A stretch of DNA of 7,603 nucleotides from Omnitrophica WOR_2 bacterium RIFCSPLOWO2_12_FULL_51_24 (GCA_001805885.1 MHHC01000001.1:10231-17833); one strand, 5' to 3'; shown: positions 1-6,459, numbered from the stretch's first letter. The notes: a model not told the origin generated them from the sequence alone. A program made the numbers and translations.

Positions 1-953
1 CAAATGCCTCGATGTACGACGGCGCGTCCGCCCTGGCCGAAGCCGTGATCCTCGCGGTAAGAGAGACAGGAAGAAGCCGTGTCATATTCTCGAGTTCGCT
101 CCATCCCGAATATAAACAGGTCATTAAAACTTATCTGGAAGGCTATAAGATAGAATTTGTAGAGATACCGCACGCCGGCGGGTCCTTTGATGAAGCCGCA
201 TTAAAGAGAGAGGCGGACGATAAGACCGCCTGCGTGGTTGTCCAAAATCCGAACTTCTTCGGCTGTATCGAAAAAGTCGACAAGATAGAATCTATCTGCC
301 ATTCGTGCGGGGCCCTCCTTATTGCCTGCGTCAATCCGGTATCTCTCGGTGTTTTGAAATCCCCGGGCGAATATAACGCGGACATCGCGGTCGGCGAAGG
401 GCAACCGCTGGGCATACCGATGAGTTACGGCGGTCCGTATCTGGGATTCTTTGCGGTCAAGGAGAAGCATATGCGCAAGATGCCGGGGAGGATAGCCGGA
501 ATGACGAAGGATATCGAGGGGAAGCGCGGTTTCGTCCTGACCATGCAGGCGCGCGAGCAGCATATCCGCAGGGAAAAAGCGACATCGAATATCTGCACCA
601 ACGAAGGCCTCATGGCCCTTGCCGCGTGCGTCTATCTCTCTCTTGTGGGCAGGGAAGGGATAAAGGAGATAGCGCGCCAGAACGTCTTAAAGAGCCATTA
701 TTTAAAGGACAAGGTCCTAAGGCTGAGCGGGTTTGAGTTGATGTTCAATGCCCCGTTCTTCAATGAATTTGTCGTTAGATGCGGCAAAGAGACGGATAAG
801 ATAACCGGAGACCTCCTGAAGCACGGCGTAGTAGGCGGCCTGCCGCTCGGCAGATTCAACCCCGAGATGAAGAACTGCATGCTCATCTGCGTCACCGAGA
901 CGAAGACGAAGGAAGACCTCGATAGGTTCGCGGAACTTTTAGGAAAGCACTGA
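1..953 (+). CDS. gcvPA: Glycine dehydrogenase (decarboxylating) subunit 1, 3' part
   Basis: This is the N-terminal-half subunit of the split P-protein of the glycine cleavage system. With GcvPB it decarboxylates glycine and passes the aminomethyl group to the lipoyl arm of GcvH in the cytoplasm. The reading frame is already open at base 3 (Asn-Ala-Ser before the Met at 12), so the gene enters from outside the window and the Met at 12 is internal. About 316 codons are present; the family is usually around 440-450 residues, so roughly 130 are missing. Family-typical stretches are seen: [14 protein letters not shown] at the edge, QNPNFFG (codons near 246-266), [18 protein letters not shown] (about 394-447) and [18 protein letters not shown] (about 550-605). 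The PLP lysine is carried by the partner GcvPB. The stop overlaps the gcvPB start by one base (TGATG), which implies translational coupling. Identification is confident; only the 5' end is unknown. Confidence 0.96.
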   Translation, partial: NASMYDGASALAEAVILAVRETGRSRVIFSSSLHPEYKQVIKTYLEGYKIEFVEIPHAGGSFDEAALKREADDKTACVVVQNPNFFGCIEKVDKIESICHSCGALLIACVNPVSLGVLKSPGEYNADIAVGEGQPLGIPMSYGGPYLGFFAVKEKHMRKMPGRIAGMTKDIEGKRGFVLTMQAREQHIRREKATSNICTNEGLMALAACVYLSLVGREGIKEIARQNVLKSHYLKDKVLRLSGFELMFNAPFFNEFVVRCGKETDKITGDLLKHGVVGGLPLGRFNPEMKNCMLICVTETKTKEDLDRFAELLGKH

Positions 954-2407
954 TGGAAAAATTAATATTCGAGATAGGCAGCGCGGGAAGAAAAGGTTAT
1001 TCGCTCCCGAAGCTCGATGTGCCCGATGCCGAGATAAAATCGCTTCTGCCCGCGGATTCTCTCCGCAAAAAAGAACCGGAGCTCCCGGAGGTAAGCGAGC
1101 TGGATTGCGTAAGGCATTTCACGCGGCTGTCACAGCTCAATTATTCCATCGATACGAATTTCTATCCGCTCGGCTCATGTACCATGAAATATAACCCGAA
1201 GATCAACGAGAAGATGGCGGGCCTCCCGCAGTTTACCGGCTTGCATCCTTATCAGCCGGAGACGAGCGTACAGGGGATACTCGAGGTGCTTTACGAAACG
1301 GAGCAGGCTCTCTGCGAGATCTGCGGGATGGATGCGTTCACTCTTCAGCCCGCGGCCGGAGCTCATGGCGAGCTCACCGGGATGCTTATCGTAAGGGCGT
1401 ATCATACTTCAAAAGGCAATCCCCGCAAAAAAGTAGTTATACCCGATTCGGCGCACGGCACCAACCCGGCGAGCGCGGCGCTTTGCGGATACGAGGTCGT
1501 CACGGTGAGATCCGATAATGCGGGACGGATCGACCTTGACGCGCTGAGGGGCGCGATGGATGGAGAAGTCGCGGTCCTTATGCTTACCAACCCCAACACC
1601 CTCGGCTTATTTGAGAAGAACGTAAAGGAAGTCGCGGATATCGTCCACAAATCCGGCGCTCTCCTATATTTGGACGGGGCAAACTTAAACGCGCTGGTCG
1701 GAATTGCCCGGCCCGGCGATATGGGATTCGACGTATGCCATGTCAACCTCCATAAGACGTTCTCGACCCCGCACGGCGGCGGCGGGCCGGGTTCGGGGCC
1801 TGTAGGCGTGAAAGCCCATCTGGCGGATTTCCTTCCTATCCCCAGGATAAAACAGAAGAGGAACAAATTATCCCTTGATTACGACGCGAAGAAATCCATC
1901 GGCAGGGTCCGCGCATTTTACGGGAATGTCGGCGTCATAATAAGGGCGTATTGTTACATAAAATCGCTCGGATGCGACGGCCTGAAAGACGCGGCGGTCG
2001 AGGCCGTCCTTAACGCGAATTATCTTAAAGTAAAGCTCAAAAACGACTATCGGCTCGCTGTCGACGACGAACCGTGCATGCACGAGTTCGTCCTCACGGG
2101 GAAGGACAAGAAGGAATTCGGCGTAAAGACGCTCGATATAGCGAAGCGGCTGCTCGATTACGGGTTTTACGCGCCGACCGTATATTTCCCGCTCATCGTC
2201 GAAGAGGCGATAATGATAGAGCCGACCGAGACCGAGTCCAAAGAAACGCTCGATGCATTCGCCGAAACGATGATAAAGATCGCGGCAGAAGCAAGATCAA
2301 ACCCCTCACTGTTGACCGAAGCGCCGCATATAACCCCGGTCCGGCGGCTCGATGAAGTCCTTGCCGCAAGAGAGCTTAATCTAAGATGGAAAAAATCTGG
2401 CGTCTGA
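953..2407 (+). CDS. gcvPB: Glycine dehydrogenase (decarboxylating) subunit 2, PLP-binding
   Basis: This is the C-terminal-half subunit of glycine decarboxylase and carries the PLP cofactor. At 484 residues it has normal length for the family. The PLP-lysine motif [16 protein letters not shown] is intact, with the Schiff-base lysine at residue 268 (codon 1754-1756). Other family stretches are visible: [16 protein letters not shown] (about residues 72-87), [12 protein letters not shown] (about 132-143), [12 protein letters not shown], and the C-terminal [15 protein letters not shown]. The ATG at 953 overlaps the gcvPA stop by one base and gives the expected N-terminus. The 3' end overlaps the next gene by 22 bases, so the two halves of the P-protein and the lipoyl-attachment gene are co-transcribed. 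The enzyme is reversible in principle, so the operon could serve glycine breakdown or glycine synthesis from C1 units; the window does not decide this because gcvT, gcvH and the C1 genes are not visible. Confidence 0.97.
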   Translation: MEKLIFEIGSAGRKGYSLPKLDVPDAEIKSLLPADSLRKKEPELPEVSELDCVRHFTRLSQLNYSIDTNFYPLGSCTMKYNPKINEKMAGLPQFTGLHPYQPETSVQGILEVLYETEQALCEICGMDAFTLQPAAGAHGELTGMLIVRAYHTSKGNPRKKVVIPDSAHGTNPASAALCGYEVVTVRSDNAGRIDLDALRGAMDGEVAVLMLTNPNTLGLFEKNVKEVADIVHKSGALLYLDGANLNALVGIARPGDMGFDVCHVNLHKTFSTPHGGGGPGSGPVGVKAHLADFLPIPRIKQKRNKLSLDYDAKKSIGRVRAFYGNVGVIIRAYCYIKSLGCDGLKDAAVEAVLNANYLKVKLKNDYRLAVDDEPCMHEFVLTGKDKKEFGVKTLDIAKRLLDYGFYAPTVYFPLIVEEAIMIEPTETESKETLDAFAETMIKIAAEARSNPSLLTEAPHITPVRRLDEVLAARELNLRWKKSGV

Positions 2408-3129
2408 TAATAGACGAAGCCCGCGAGCCGAATGCCAACATGGCTATCGATGAAGCGATCATGCTTCGCATCATTGGCGAATCGATAACGCGAAGCATCA
2501 TTGGCGGATCAATGCCGACTTTGCGGATATACCGCTGGCTCTATCCCTGTATCTCGATAGGAAAATTTCAGGATCCCCTCACCCTAACCCTCTCCCCATT
2601 GGGGAGAGGGAAGGGTGAGGGGAATAATCTTCCGTTTGTCCGCCGCCCTACCGGGGGAGGTTTGGTATACCACAATGAATTCGGTCTTACTTATTCTATG
2701 ATCTATCGCGAAGCTTCCGGAGCGGTACCCAAAGGTACCGCTGCTTCCTATCGTCATATACACGAAGGAATAGCCGCGGCTTTAAAAGAGTTGGGAGTCG
2801 AGGCTGAACTCTATTTGCCCGTTCCAAAGGTCGCAAAGACATCCGGCGCCTGCTTCGCCTCGCCGGTCGAATCCGATGTCGTATCGGAAGGCAAAAAGAT
2901 AGCCGGAGCGGCCCAGCGGCGCAGGTTCGGGGTGGTCCTGCATGAGGGAGAAGTCAGTTTACCCCTTGACGTTTGGCATAAATATTCGTATAATATGGCC
3001 TTAAACGCATTCATAAACAGCCTCTCTAAACAATTGCAGGCGAGGTTCCTCAAAGGTCAAATCTCAAAAGAAGAGGATTGTTTAGCCGAAGAGCTGCTTA
3101 TGGAACATATAGAGGAGGTGACTAGATGA
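2386..3129 (+). CDS. Lipoate-protein ligase / octanoyltransferase family protein (LplA or LipM type), with in-frame repeat insertions
   Basis: A 247-residue member of the biotin/lipoate A/B protein ligase family, expected to attach lipoate or octanoate to the lysine of GcvH or similar carrier proteins. Family motifs run in order: NMAIDEA (residues 18-24), PTLRIYRW (44-51), SIGKFQ (57-62), the ligand-binding loop [11 protein letters not shown] (86-96), SGACFASP with Cys156, and [11 protein letters not shown] with the expected catalytic lysine K171. It lacks the extra C-terminal domain of E. coli LplA. Cys156 sits 15 residues before K171, where as I recall LipM-type octanoyltransferases have their catalytic cysteine, so either function is possible. 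The start lies 22 bases inside gcvPB, and the stop overlaps the ferredoxin start (ATGA). Oddities: residues 64-79 are encoded exactly by a 48-bp REP-like palindrome, residues 29-43 contain a 9-residue-spaced duplication (IIGES / IIGGS), and another palindrome encodes residues 112-119. The frame and all motifs survive, so I infer a working gene rather than a pseudogene. Confidence 0.9.
   Translation: MEKIWRLIIDEAREPNANMAIDEAIMLRIIGESITRSIIGGSMPTLRIYRWLYPCISIGKFQDPLTLTLSPLGRGKGEGNNLPFVRRPTGGGLVYHNEFGLTYSMIYREASGAVPKGTAASYRHIHEGIAAALKELGVEAELYLPVPKVAKTSGACFASPVESDVVSEGKKIAGAAQRRRFGVVLHEGEVSLPLDVWHKYSYNMALNAFINSLSKQLQARFLKGQISKEEDCLAEELLMEHIEEVTR
2461..2510. repeat. Short in-frame duplication with overlapping inverted repeat inside the ligase gene
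   Basis: Two 16-base copies, 2468-2483 and 2495-2510, differ at one position (gcatcattggcgaatc / gcatcattggcggatc). They are spaced 27 bases apart, exactly nine codons, and encode IIGES and IIGGS. A 9-bp perfect inverted repeat, atgcttcgc (2461-2469) and gcgaagcat (2490-2498), encloses the first copy with a 20-base loop. The stretch between the NMAIDEA and PTLRIYRW motifs is about eight or nine residues longer than I expect for the family, so a 27-bp tandem duplication is the simplest reading. Confidence 0.7.
2575..2622. repeat. REP-like 48-bp imperfect palindrome, in frame within the ligase gene
   Basis: The left arm (2575-2597) begins cccctcaccctaaccc and the right arm (2601-2622) ends aagggtgagggg. 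The arms pair almost fully around a 3-base loop (att, 2598-2600), with one irregularity where the left arm has cta-a and the right arm a-a. The element is exactly 48 bp and in phase with the gene, reading as 16 codons: [16 protein letters not shown]. Palindromes of this ccctcaccctaaccctctcccc type are a familiar dispersed bacterial repeat, usually intergenic. No target-site duplication is obvious in the flanks. Confidence 0.85.
2721..2742. repeat. Perfect 9-bp inverted repeat inside the ligase gene
   Basis: The arms agcggtacc (2721-2729) and ggtaccgct (2734-2742) pair perfectly around the loop caaa (2730-2733). The stretch encodes SGAVPKGTA, in a loop between the ligand-binding motif and the next helix. 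It could form an mRNA hairpin, but no downstream U-tract suggests termination. It may be chance or the remnant of another small palindromic element. Confidence 0.55.
2966..2994 (+). promoter_or_regulatory. Candidate internal sigma70-type promoter for the ferredoxin and exported-protein genes
   Basis: A -35 box TTGACG (2966-2971, five of six matches to consensus) is followed after exactly 17 bases by a perfect -10 box TATAAT (2989-2994). Transcription would start near 3001, giving a leader of about 125 bases before the ferredoxin ATG at 3126. It lies wholly inside the coding sequence of the ligase, so codon constraint could explain part of it, but the joint match of both boxes and ideal spacing is unusual. 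Other TATAAT strings in the window (for example 5851-5856) lack a partner -35 box. Confidence 0.5.
3113..3121 (+). promoter_or_regulatory. Strong ribosome binding site of the ferredoxin gene
   Basis: AGGAGGTGA lies just upstream of the ATG at 3126 and is a full match to the anti-Shine-Dalgarno core of 16S rRNA. It is far stronger than sites of the other overlapping genes here, suggesting the ferredoxin is made in higher amounts than the ligase encoded just before it. Confidence 0.8.
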
Positions 3130-3314
3130 AGGCGAAGGTAGATCCAAATCTCTGTACCGGCTGTGAGCTCTGCGTAAATATATGCCCGGAAGTTTTCGAG
3201 ATGAAGGGTGACGTTGCTGTTGTAAAGGCCAATCCGGCACCGCAAGCCGCTGAGGAAACCTGCAGGGAAGCCAAGGATAGCTGCCCTGTTGAAGCTATTT
3301 CTATAGAGGAGTAA
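3126..3314 (+). CDS. Small [4Fe-4S] ferredoxin (single-cluster, Pyrococcus/Thermotoga type)
   Basis: A 62-residue soluble electron carrier. The motif CTGCELCVNICP supplies Cys10, Cys13, Cys16 and Cys20, and a second group holds Cys46 and Cys53-Pro54. By analogy with one-cluster ferredoxins of the Pyrococcus furiosus and Thermotoga type, Cys10, Cys13, Cys16 and Cys53 should bind one [4Fe-4S] cluster, while Cys20 and Cys46 occupy the positions of the family's optional disulfide. A second complete CxxCxxC set is absent, so this is not a 2[4Fe-4S] protein. The ATG overlaps the ligase stop by four bases (ATGA) and has an excellent ribosome binding site at 3113-3121. It may also be transcribed from the candidate promoter at 2966-2994. 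Its partner is unknown; lipoyl synthase, which needs low-potential electrons, would fit the setting, but this is inference. Family assignment is confident. Confidence 0.95.
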   Translation: MKAKVDPNLCTGCELCVNICPEVFEMKGDVAVVKANPAPQAAEETCREAKDSCPVEAISIEE

Positions 3315-3329
3315 AAAGGGAGGGAATCA

Positions 3330-3695
3330 ATGAAGAAGTTAGCATTGTTGGTTTTAGCAATAATTGTCATATCATGCATAGTTGTCGGTTCGGCACGCGC
3401 CGAAGAGCAGGAAAACAGTTTTGTAAATTTTTGGCGCGGTGTATTCCACTGGCCATTCAACGCCGCTAAGAATTCCGCTCAGGTCATAGGCGATACGGGC
3501 GTAAAAGCCGTCAATACAGTCGCTGACGAAGGCAAGGCCATCGGCGGGACATTGACCGGCCAAGAAGGGGCCGCTGAAGATCTGGTCACAAATCCGGTTA
3601 CCGGGACTGCTGAGACGGTAAAGACCGGAGTCGTAGGTGCCGCGGAGATGCCCGGAAAATCCACGCAGGAATCCTGGCCAGACGAAAAGAAGTAA
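3330..3695 (+). CDS. Small exported protein of unknown function
   Basis: A 121-residue protein I do not recognise. Residues 1-24 form a clear signal peptide: MKK, then a hydrophobic core to about residue 20, then SARA with likely signal peptidase I cleavage before Glu25. A lipobox-like VISC (Cys16) is also present, but the hydrophobic IVVG after it makes lipoprotein processing less likely. The mature part starts acidic, has an aromatic patch (FVNFWRGVFHWPFN, residues 31-44), and then becomes rich in Gly, Ala, Thr and Val with recurring T-V and T-G pairs, ending in a charged tail (PDEKK). No cysteine, metal-binding or catalytic motif is visible in the mature part. The start is set by a good ribosome binding site, gggaggg at 3318-3324, 15 bases after the ferredoxin stop. 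It is the last gene before the hairpin at 3717-3752. The aromatic segment with a following Gly/Ala/Thr-rich tail suggests an envelope or periplasmic protein. Confidence 0.85.
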   Translation: MKKLALLVLAIIVISCIVVGSARAEEQENSFVNFWRGVFHWPFNAAKNSAQVIGDTGVKAVNTVADEGKAIGGTLTGQEGAAEDLVTNPVTGTAETVKTGVVGAAEMPGKSTQESWPDEKK

Positions 3696-3716
3696 AGGCA
3701 TTTCATGGAATCTCAA

Positions 3717-3752
3717 ATAAAGCCCGGGACCTTCGAAGCTCCCGGGCTTTAT
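3717..3752 (+). terminator. Strong hairpin, likely terminator of the glycine-cleavage unit
   Basis: A perfect 13-bp stem pairs ataaagcccggga (3717-3729) with tcccgggctttat (3740-3752), with a 10-base loop that can itself pair partly (cttcgaag, 3731-3738). It lies 21 bases after the exported-protein stop. The U-tract is modest (ctttatctct), but the A-rich left side and T-rich right side are typical of a terminator, possibly acting in both directions. Its 3' edge is only 8 bases from the next start codon, so it may also affect translation of the leuC-like gene. Confidence 0.75.
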
Positions 3753-3760
3753 CTCTAAAT

Positions 3761-5014
3761 ATGGGAAAGACTATTTCGGAAAAGATTTTGTCCGAACATT
3801 CCGGCAAGGACGTAAAGGCGGACGATTTTGTGATCGCTAAGGTCGACCTCTGCCTTCTGCAGGACGGAACAGGCCCGCTTGCCGTAAGGCAGCTCGAGGA
3901 GCTCGGCATAAAACGTGTAGTCAACCCGCAGGGAGTGGCGGTATTCCTCGACCATGCCGCACCGTCACCCAGGAAAGAGCTCTCGAACGACCATATTACT
4001 TTAAGGAATTTCGCGAGGAAGACAGGGTCGTATATATTCGAGATCGGCGAGGGCGTCTGCCACCAGATAATGAGCGAGCTTTTTACCTCGCCCGGCGATG
4101 TGTTGGTAGGAGCCGATTCCCATACCTGCACAGGGGGCGCTTTGGGCGCTTTCGCGACCGGGATGGGATCTACCGATGTAGCTGTGGCGATGGGCCTCGG
4201 CAAGACCTGGTTCCGGGTCCCTCGCACTATAAAGGTAGTCGTAAACGGGAAATTTAAGTCCGGCGTATACGCGAAAGATTTCATGCTATATCTTATAGGC
4301 TCGCTCGGCGCCGAGGGAGCCACTTACAAAGCCCTCGAGTTTACCGGGGAGGCGATGACATCGCTTCCCATGTCTGAGAGGCTGGTCATATCGAATATGG
4401 CGGTCGAGGCCGGGGCTAAAACCGGCATATTCGCCTCCGACAAGATAACCAAGACATATCTTAAACAGCACGGCAGGGAAGAGAAGTACCGCGAGATGAA
4501 GTCCGATAAGGACGCCAAGTTCGAGAAGGAGATAGATATAGAAGTAGATAAGCTCGCGCCTATGGTCTCGCTTCCCCATACGGTAGATAACGCAAAGCCT
4601 GTAGATAAAATAGGGAAGATCAAAGTCCACCAGGTCTTTATCGGCTCGTGCACAAACGGCAGGATAGAGGATTTAAGGCTGGTAGCGGATCTGTGGAAGG
4701 GCCGCAAGCGCGACCCTGATACGCGAGTCATTGTGACACCCGCTTCAAAGGATATCTACCTTATGGCGGCGAAAGAAGGTTTACTTGAGGCGTTTATCGA
4801 GTTCGGAGCGGCAGTGACTACGCCCGGCTGCGGAGCATGCGTCGGAGTCCATGGCGGTATCCTGGGTGACGGGGAGAATTGCCTCTCTACATCGAACAGA
4901 AATTTTCTGGGAAGGATGGGTAATCCTAAGAGTTTTATATATCTCGCTTCACCTGCGACGGCTGCTGCCTCTGCCATTAAGGGCGAGATAACCGATCCCA
5001 GGGAGTATGTATAA
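3761..5014 (+). CDS. leuC: Aconitase-family hydro-lyase, large subunit (LeuC/homoaconitase type)
   Basis: The large, [4Fe-4S]-binding subunit of a two-part aconitase-superfamily enzyme, 417 residues, normal for the short LeuC/homoaconitase subfamily. Cluster ligands are visible: Cys297 in GSCTNGR, and Cys357 and Cys360 in TPGCGACVGVHGG. Other family stretches are MGKTISEKILSEHSGK at the N-terminus, QDGTGPLA, FLDHAAPSP, GEGVCHQ and GADSHTCTGGALGAFATGMGSTD. The enzyme isomerises a hydroxy-acid by dehydration and rehydration through a cis-unsaturated intermediate. The substrate may be isopropylmalate (leucine synthesis), homocitrate or citrate; adjacency to malate dehydrogenase and succinate dehydrogenase genes favours citrate, but sequence alone does not settle it, and the symbol names the family rather than the reaction. 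The N-terminus matches the family, so the ATG at 3761 is very likely right, yet no Shine-Dalgarno sequence is seen and a strong hairpin ends 8 bases upstream. It overlaps the small-subunit gene by one base (TAATG). Confidence 0.94.
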   Translation: MGKTISEKILSEHSGKDVKADDFVIAKVDLCLLQDGTGPLAVRQLEELGIKRVVNPQGVAVFLDHAAPSPRKELSNDHITLRNFARKTGSYIFEIGEGVCHQIMSELFTSPGDVLVGADSHTCTGGALGAFATGMGSTDVAVAMGLGKTWFRVPRTIKVVVNGKFKSGVYAKDFMLYLIGSLGAEGATYKALEFTGEAMTSLPMSERLVISNMAVEAGAKTGIFASDKITKTYLKQHGREEKYREMKSDKDAKFEKEIDIEVDKLAPMVSLPHTVDNAKPVDKIGKIKVHQVFIGSCTNGRIEDLRLVADLWKGRKRDPDTRVIVTPASKDIYLMAAKEGLLEAFIEFGAAVTTPGCGACVGVHGGILGDGENCLSTSNRNFLGRMGNPKSFIYLASPATAAASAIKGEITDPREYV

Positions 5015-5514
5015 TGAAATTAAACGGCAAGGCATGGAAATTCGGAGACGACATATCGACCGACCTTATTGCGCCAGGAAGATATTTCCATCTCAGGTCG
5101 GACCTTAACGAGCTAGCCAAACATGTCCTCGAGGATGCCGATCCGCAGTTCGCCTCGAAGGTCGGGAAAGGTGATTTTGTCGTGGGGGGGAGGAACTTCG
5201 GCCTCGGGTCATCCAGGGAACACGCCCCCACTATAATAAAATTGGCGGGGGTATCATGCGTCCTGGCGAAGTCGTTCGCAAGGATATTCTTCAGGAACGC
5301 TATAAATATCGGCCTGCCGGCGATCGAATGTGATACCGATAAGATCGCCTCCGGTGATGAACTCGAGATAAACCTCGAGAATGGGGTCATAAGGAACGCG
5401 ACAAAAAAGATAGACCTTAAATTCGCGCCGCTTCCCAAGGCGATGACCCGGATACTTCAGGACGGCGGACTCGTCGAACATATAAAGAAACACGGGGATT
5501 TCAAGATTGAATAA
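5014..5514 (+). CDS. leuD: Aconitase-family hydro-lyase, small subunit (LeuD type)
   Basis: The swivel-domain subunit that completes the active site of the hydro-lyase, 166 residues, normal for the short archaeal/thermophile-type LeuD. It has KFGDDISTDLIAPGRY (residues 9-24), the substrate-binding SSREHAP (66-72), and SFARIFFRNAINIGLP. Two positions depart from common family sequence. The substrate-specificity loop after GR reads YFHL (24-27) rather than the YLRT or YLRM/YLVM types reported for homoaconitase and isopropylmalate isomerase. The usual Cys before GSSREH is Leu64. These changes leave the substrate open. The start ATG overlaps the large-subunit stop by one base and has a weak purine-rich stretch (cagggag, near 5000-5006) upstream. 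The end overlaps the malate dehydrogenase start by 8 bases, so the three genes are co-transcribed. Confidence 0.94.
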   Translation: MKLNGKAWKFGDDISTDLIAPGRYFHLRSDLNELAKHVLEDADPQFASKVGKGDFVVGGRNFGLGSSREHAPTIIKLAGVSCVLAKSFARIFFRNAINIGLPAIECDTDKIASGDELEINLENGVIRNATKKIDLKFAPLPKAMTRILQDGGLVEHIKKHGDFKIE

Positions 5515-6448
5515 TCTCAAAGTCGCGGTCATAGGCGCCGGACAGGTCGGCGGGACATGCGCCCAGAGGATAGTAGAAAAAAAACTTGCGGATGTCATCC
5601 TGGTCGATATCGCCGAGGGGCTGGCAAAAGGCAAGGCGCTGGATCTCGGGCAGGCCGCCTCGATAGAAGGCTATAATTTTAAAATTGAGGGCGGCACGGA
5701 TTATTCCCTGATAAAAGGGTCCGGTGTGGTCATCGTGACCGCCGGGCTGGCCCGCAAACCCGGGATGACGCGCGAGGACCTTTTGACCAAGAACGCGAAT
5801 ATAGTAAAGGGGATAATAGAAAGCGTCCGCGAATATTGCCCGGATTCGATTATAATAATGGTGACGAACCCTCTCGATATCATGACGTATCTCGCCTATA
5901 AGGCGTCAGGTTTCAACAGCAGGAACGTCTTCGGGATGGCCGGGGTCCTTGACACCGCCAGGTTTAAATTTTTTATAGCCGAAAGGCTGAATGTTTTGCC
6001 GTCCGAGGTCGAGGCGATGGTTTTAGGGGGACACGGCGACTCGATGGTCCCGCTTAGAGGGCATACAAAGGTCAACGGAAGACCGGTAACCGAACTTTTA
6101 CCGAAGGACGAACTCGAAGGCATTATCCAGAGGACGCGCGACGGCGGCGCCGAGATCGTCTCGCTCCTCAAGACAGGAAGCGCCTATTACGCCCCGTCGA
6201 GCGCGGTCTGTGATATGCTGGATTCCGTGTTAAAGGACAAGAAGGAGCTTCTGCCGGCGAGCGTATATTTAGACGGTGAATACGGCTTAAAGGATATCTA
6301 TTGCGGCGTCCCTGCAAAATTGGGAAAAGACGGGATCGAAGAGATAGTGGAATTGAAACTTTCCGAAGAGGAATTGCAGGCTTTGCACAAATCCGCAGCG
6401 CAAGTGAAGGAAGGCGTTGAATTGCTAAGAAAGAACAACTTGATATGA
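5507..6448 (+). CDS. mdh: Malate dehydrogenase (NAD-dependent, LDH-like type)
   Basis: Converts malate and oxaloacetate with NAD(H) in the cytoplasm. The 313 residues match the family. The Rossmann motif is GAGQVGG (residues 10-16), followed by Asp34, which favours NAD over NADP. The substrate loop GLARKPGMTRED carries Arg83 and Arg89; the RKPGM form distinguishes malate from lactate dehydrogenase (QKPGE). TNPLD and the catalytic histidine His176 in GGHGDSMVP are intact. The start is a TTG, reading MNNLKVAVIGAG, 8 bases inside the small-subunit gene; no ATG or GTG occurs before the nucleotide-binding motif, so TTG is the only reasonable start. A weak ggggat lies upstream (about 5494-5498). 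Overlap with the hydro-lyase genes suggests consecutive TCA-cycle steps. No terminator with a U-tract follows, so the unit may continue into the succinate dehydrogenase genes. Confidence 0.96.
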   Translation: MNNLKVAVIGAGQVGGTCAQRIVEKKLADVILVDIAEGLAKGKALDLGQAASIEGYNFKIEGGTDYSLIKGSGVVIVTAGLARKPGMTREDLLTKNANIVKGIIESVREYCPDSIIIMVTNPLDIMTYLAYKASGFNSRNVFGMAGVLDTARFKFFIAERLNVLPSEVEAMVLGGHGDSMVPLRGHTKVNGRPVTELLPKDELEGIIQRTRDGGAEIVSLLKTGSAYYAPSSAVCDMLDSVLKDKKELLPASVYLDGEYGLKDIYCGVPAKLGKDGIEEIVELKLSEEELQALHKSAAQVKEGVELLRKNNLI

Positions 6449-6459
6449 GCGGACCGCGC

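Noticed and set aside
1402..1866. 154-codon open frame on the minus strand opposite gcvPB
   Set aside because: It is a shadow across the PLP-lysine region; its Pro-rich translation mirrors the glycine codons of the real gene.
2461..2622. Clustered repeats in the ligase gene as a CRISPR-like array
   Set aside because: The repeats are of different sequences and lack regular repeat-spacer structure; they lie within a coding gene.
2386..3129. Ligase gene considered as a pseudogene because of repeat insertions
   Set aside because: The frame is open throughout, insertions are multiples of three, and the RRPTGGG and GKKIAG motifs with the catalytic lysine are intact.
3703..4323. Long open frame on the minus strand opposite the leuC-like gene
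   Set aside because: It is the antisense shadow of a well-conserved coding region, with low-complexity Ser/Pro/Thr-rich translation and no recognisable domain.
5851..5856. TATAAT inside mdh as a promoter -10 box
   Set aside because: The bases 17 positions upstream (about 5828-5833) look nothing like a -35 box; ATA-rich codons make chance matches likely.
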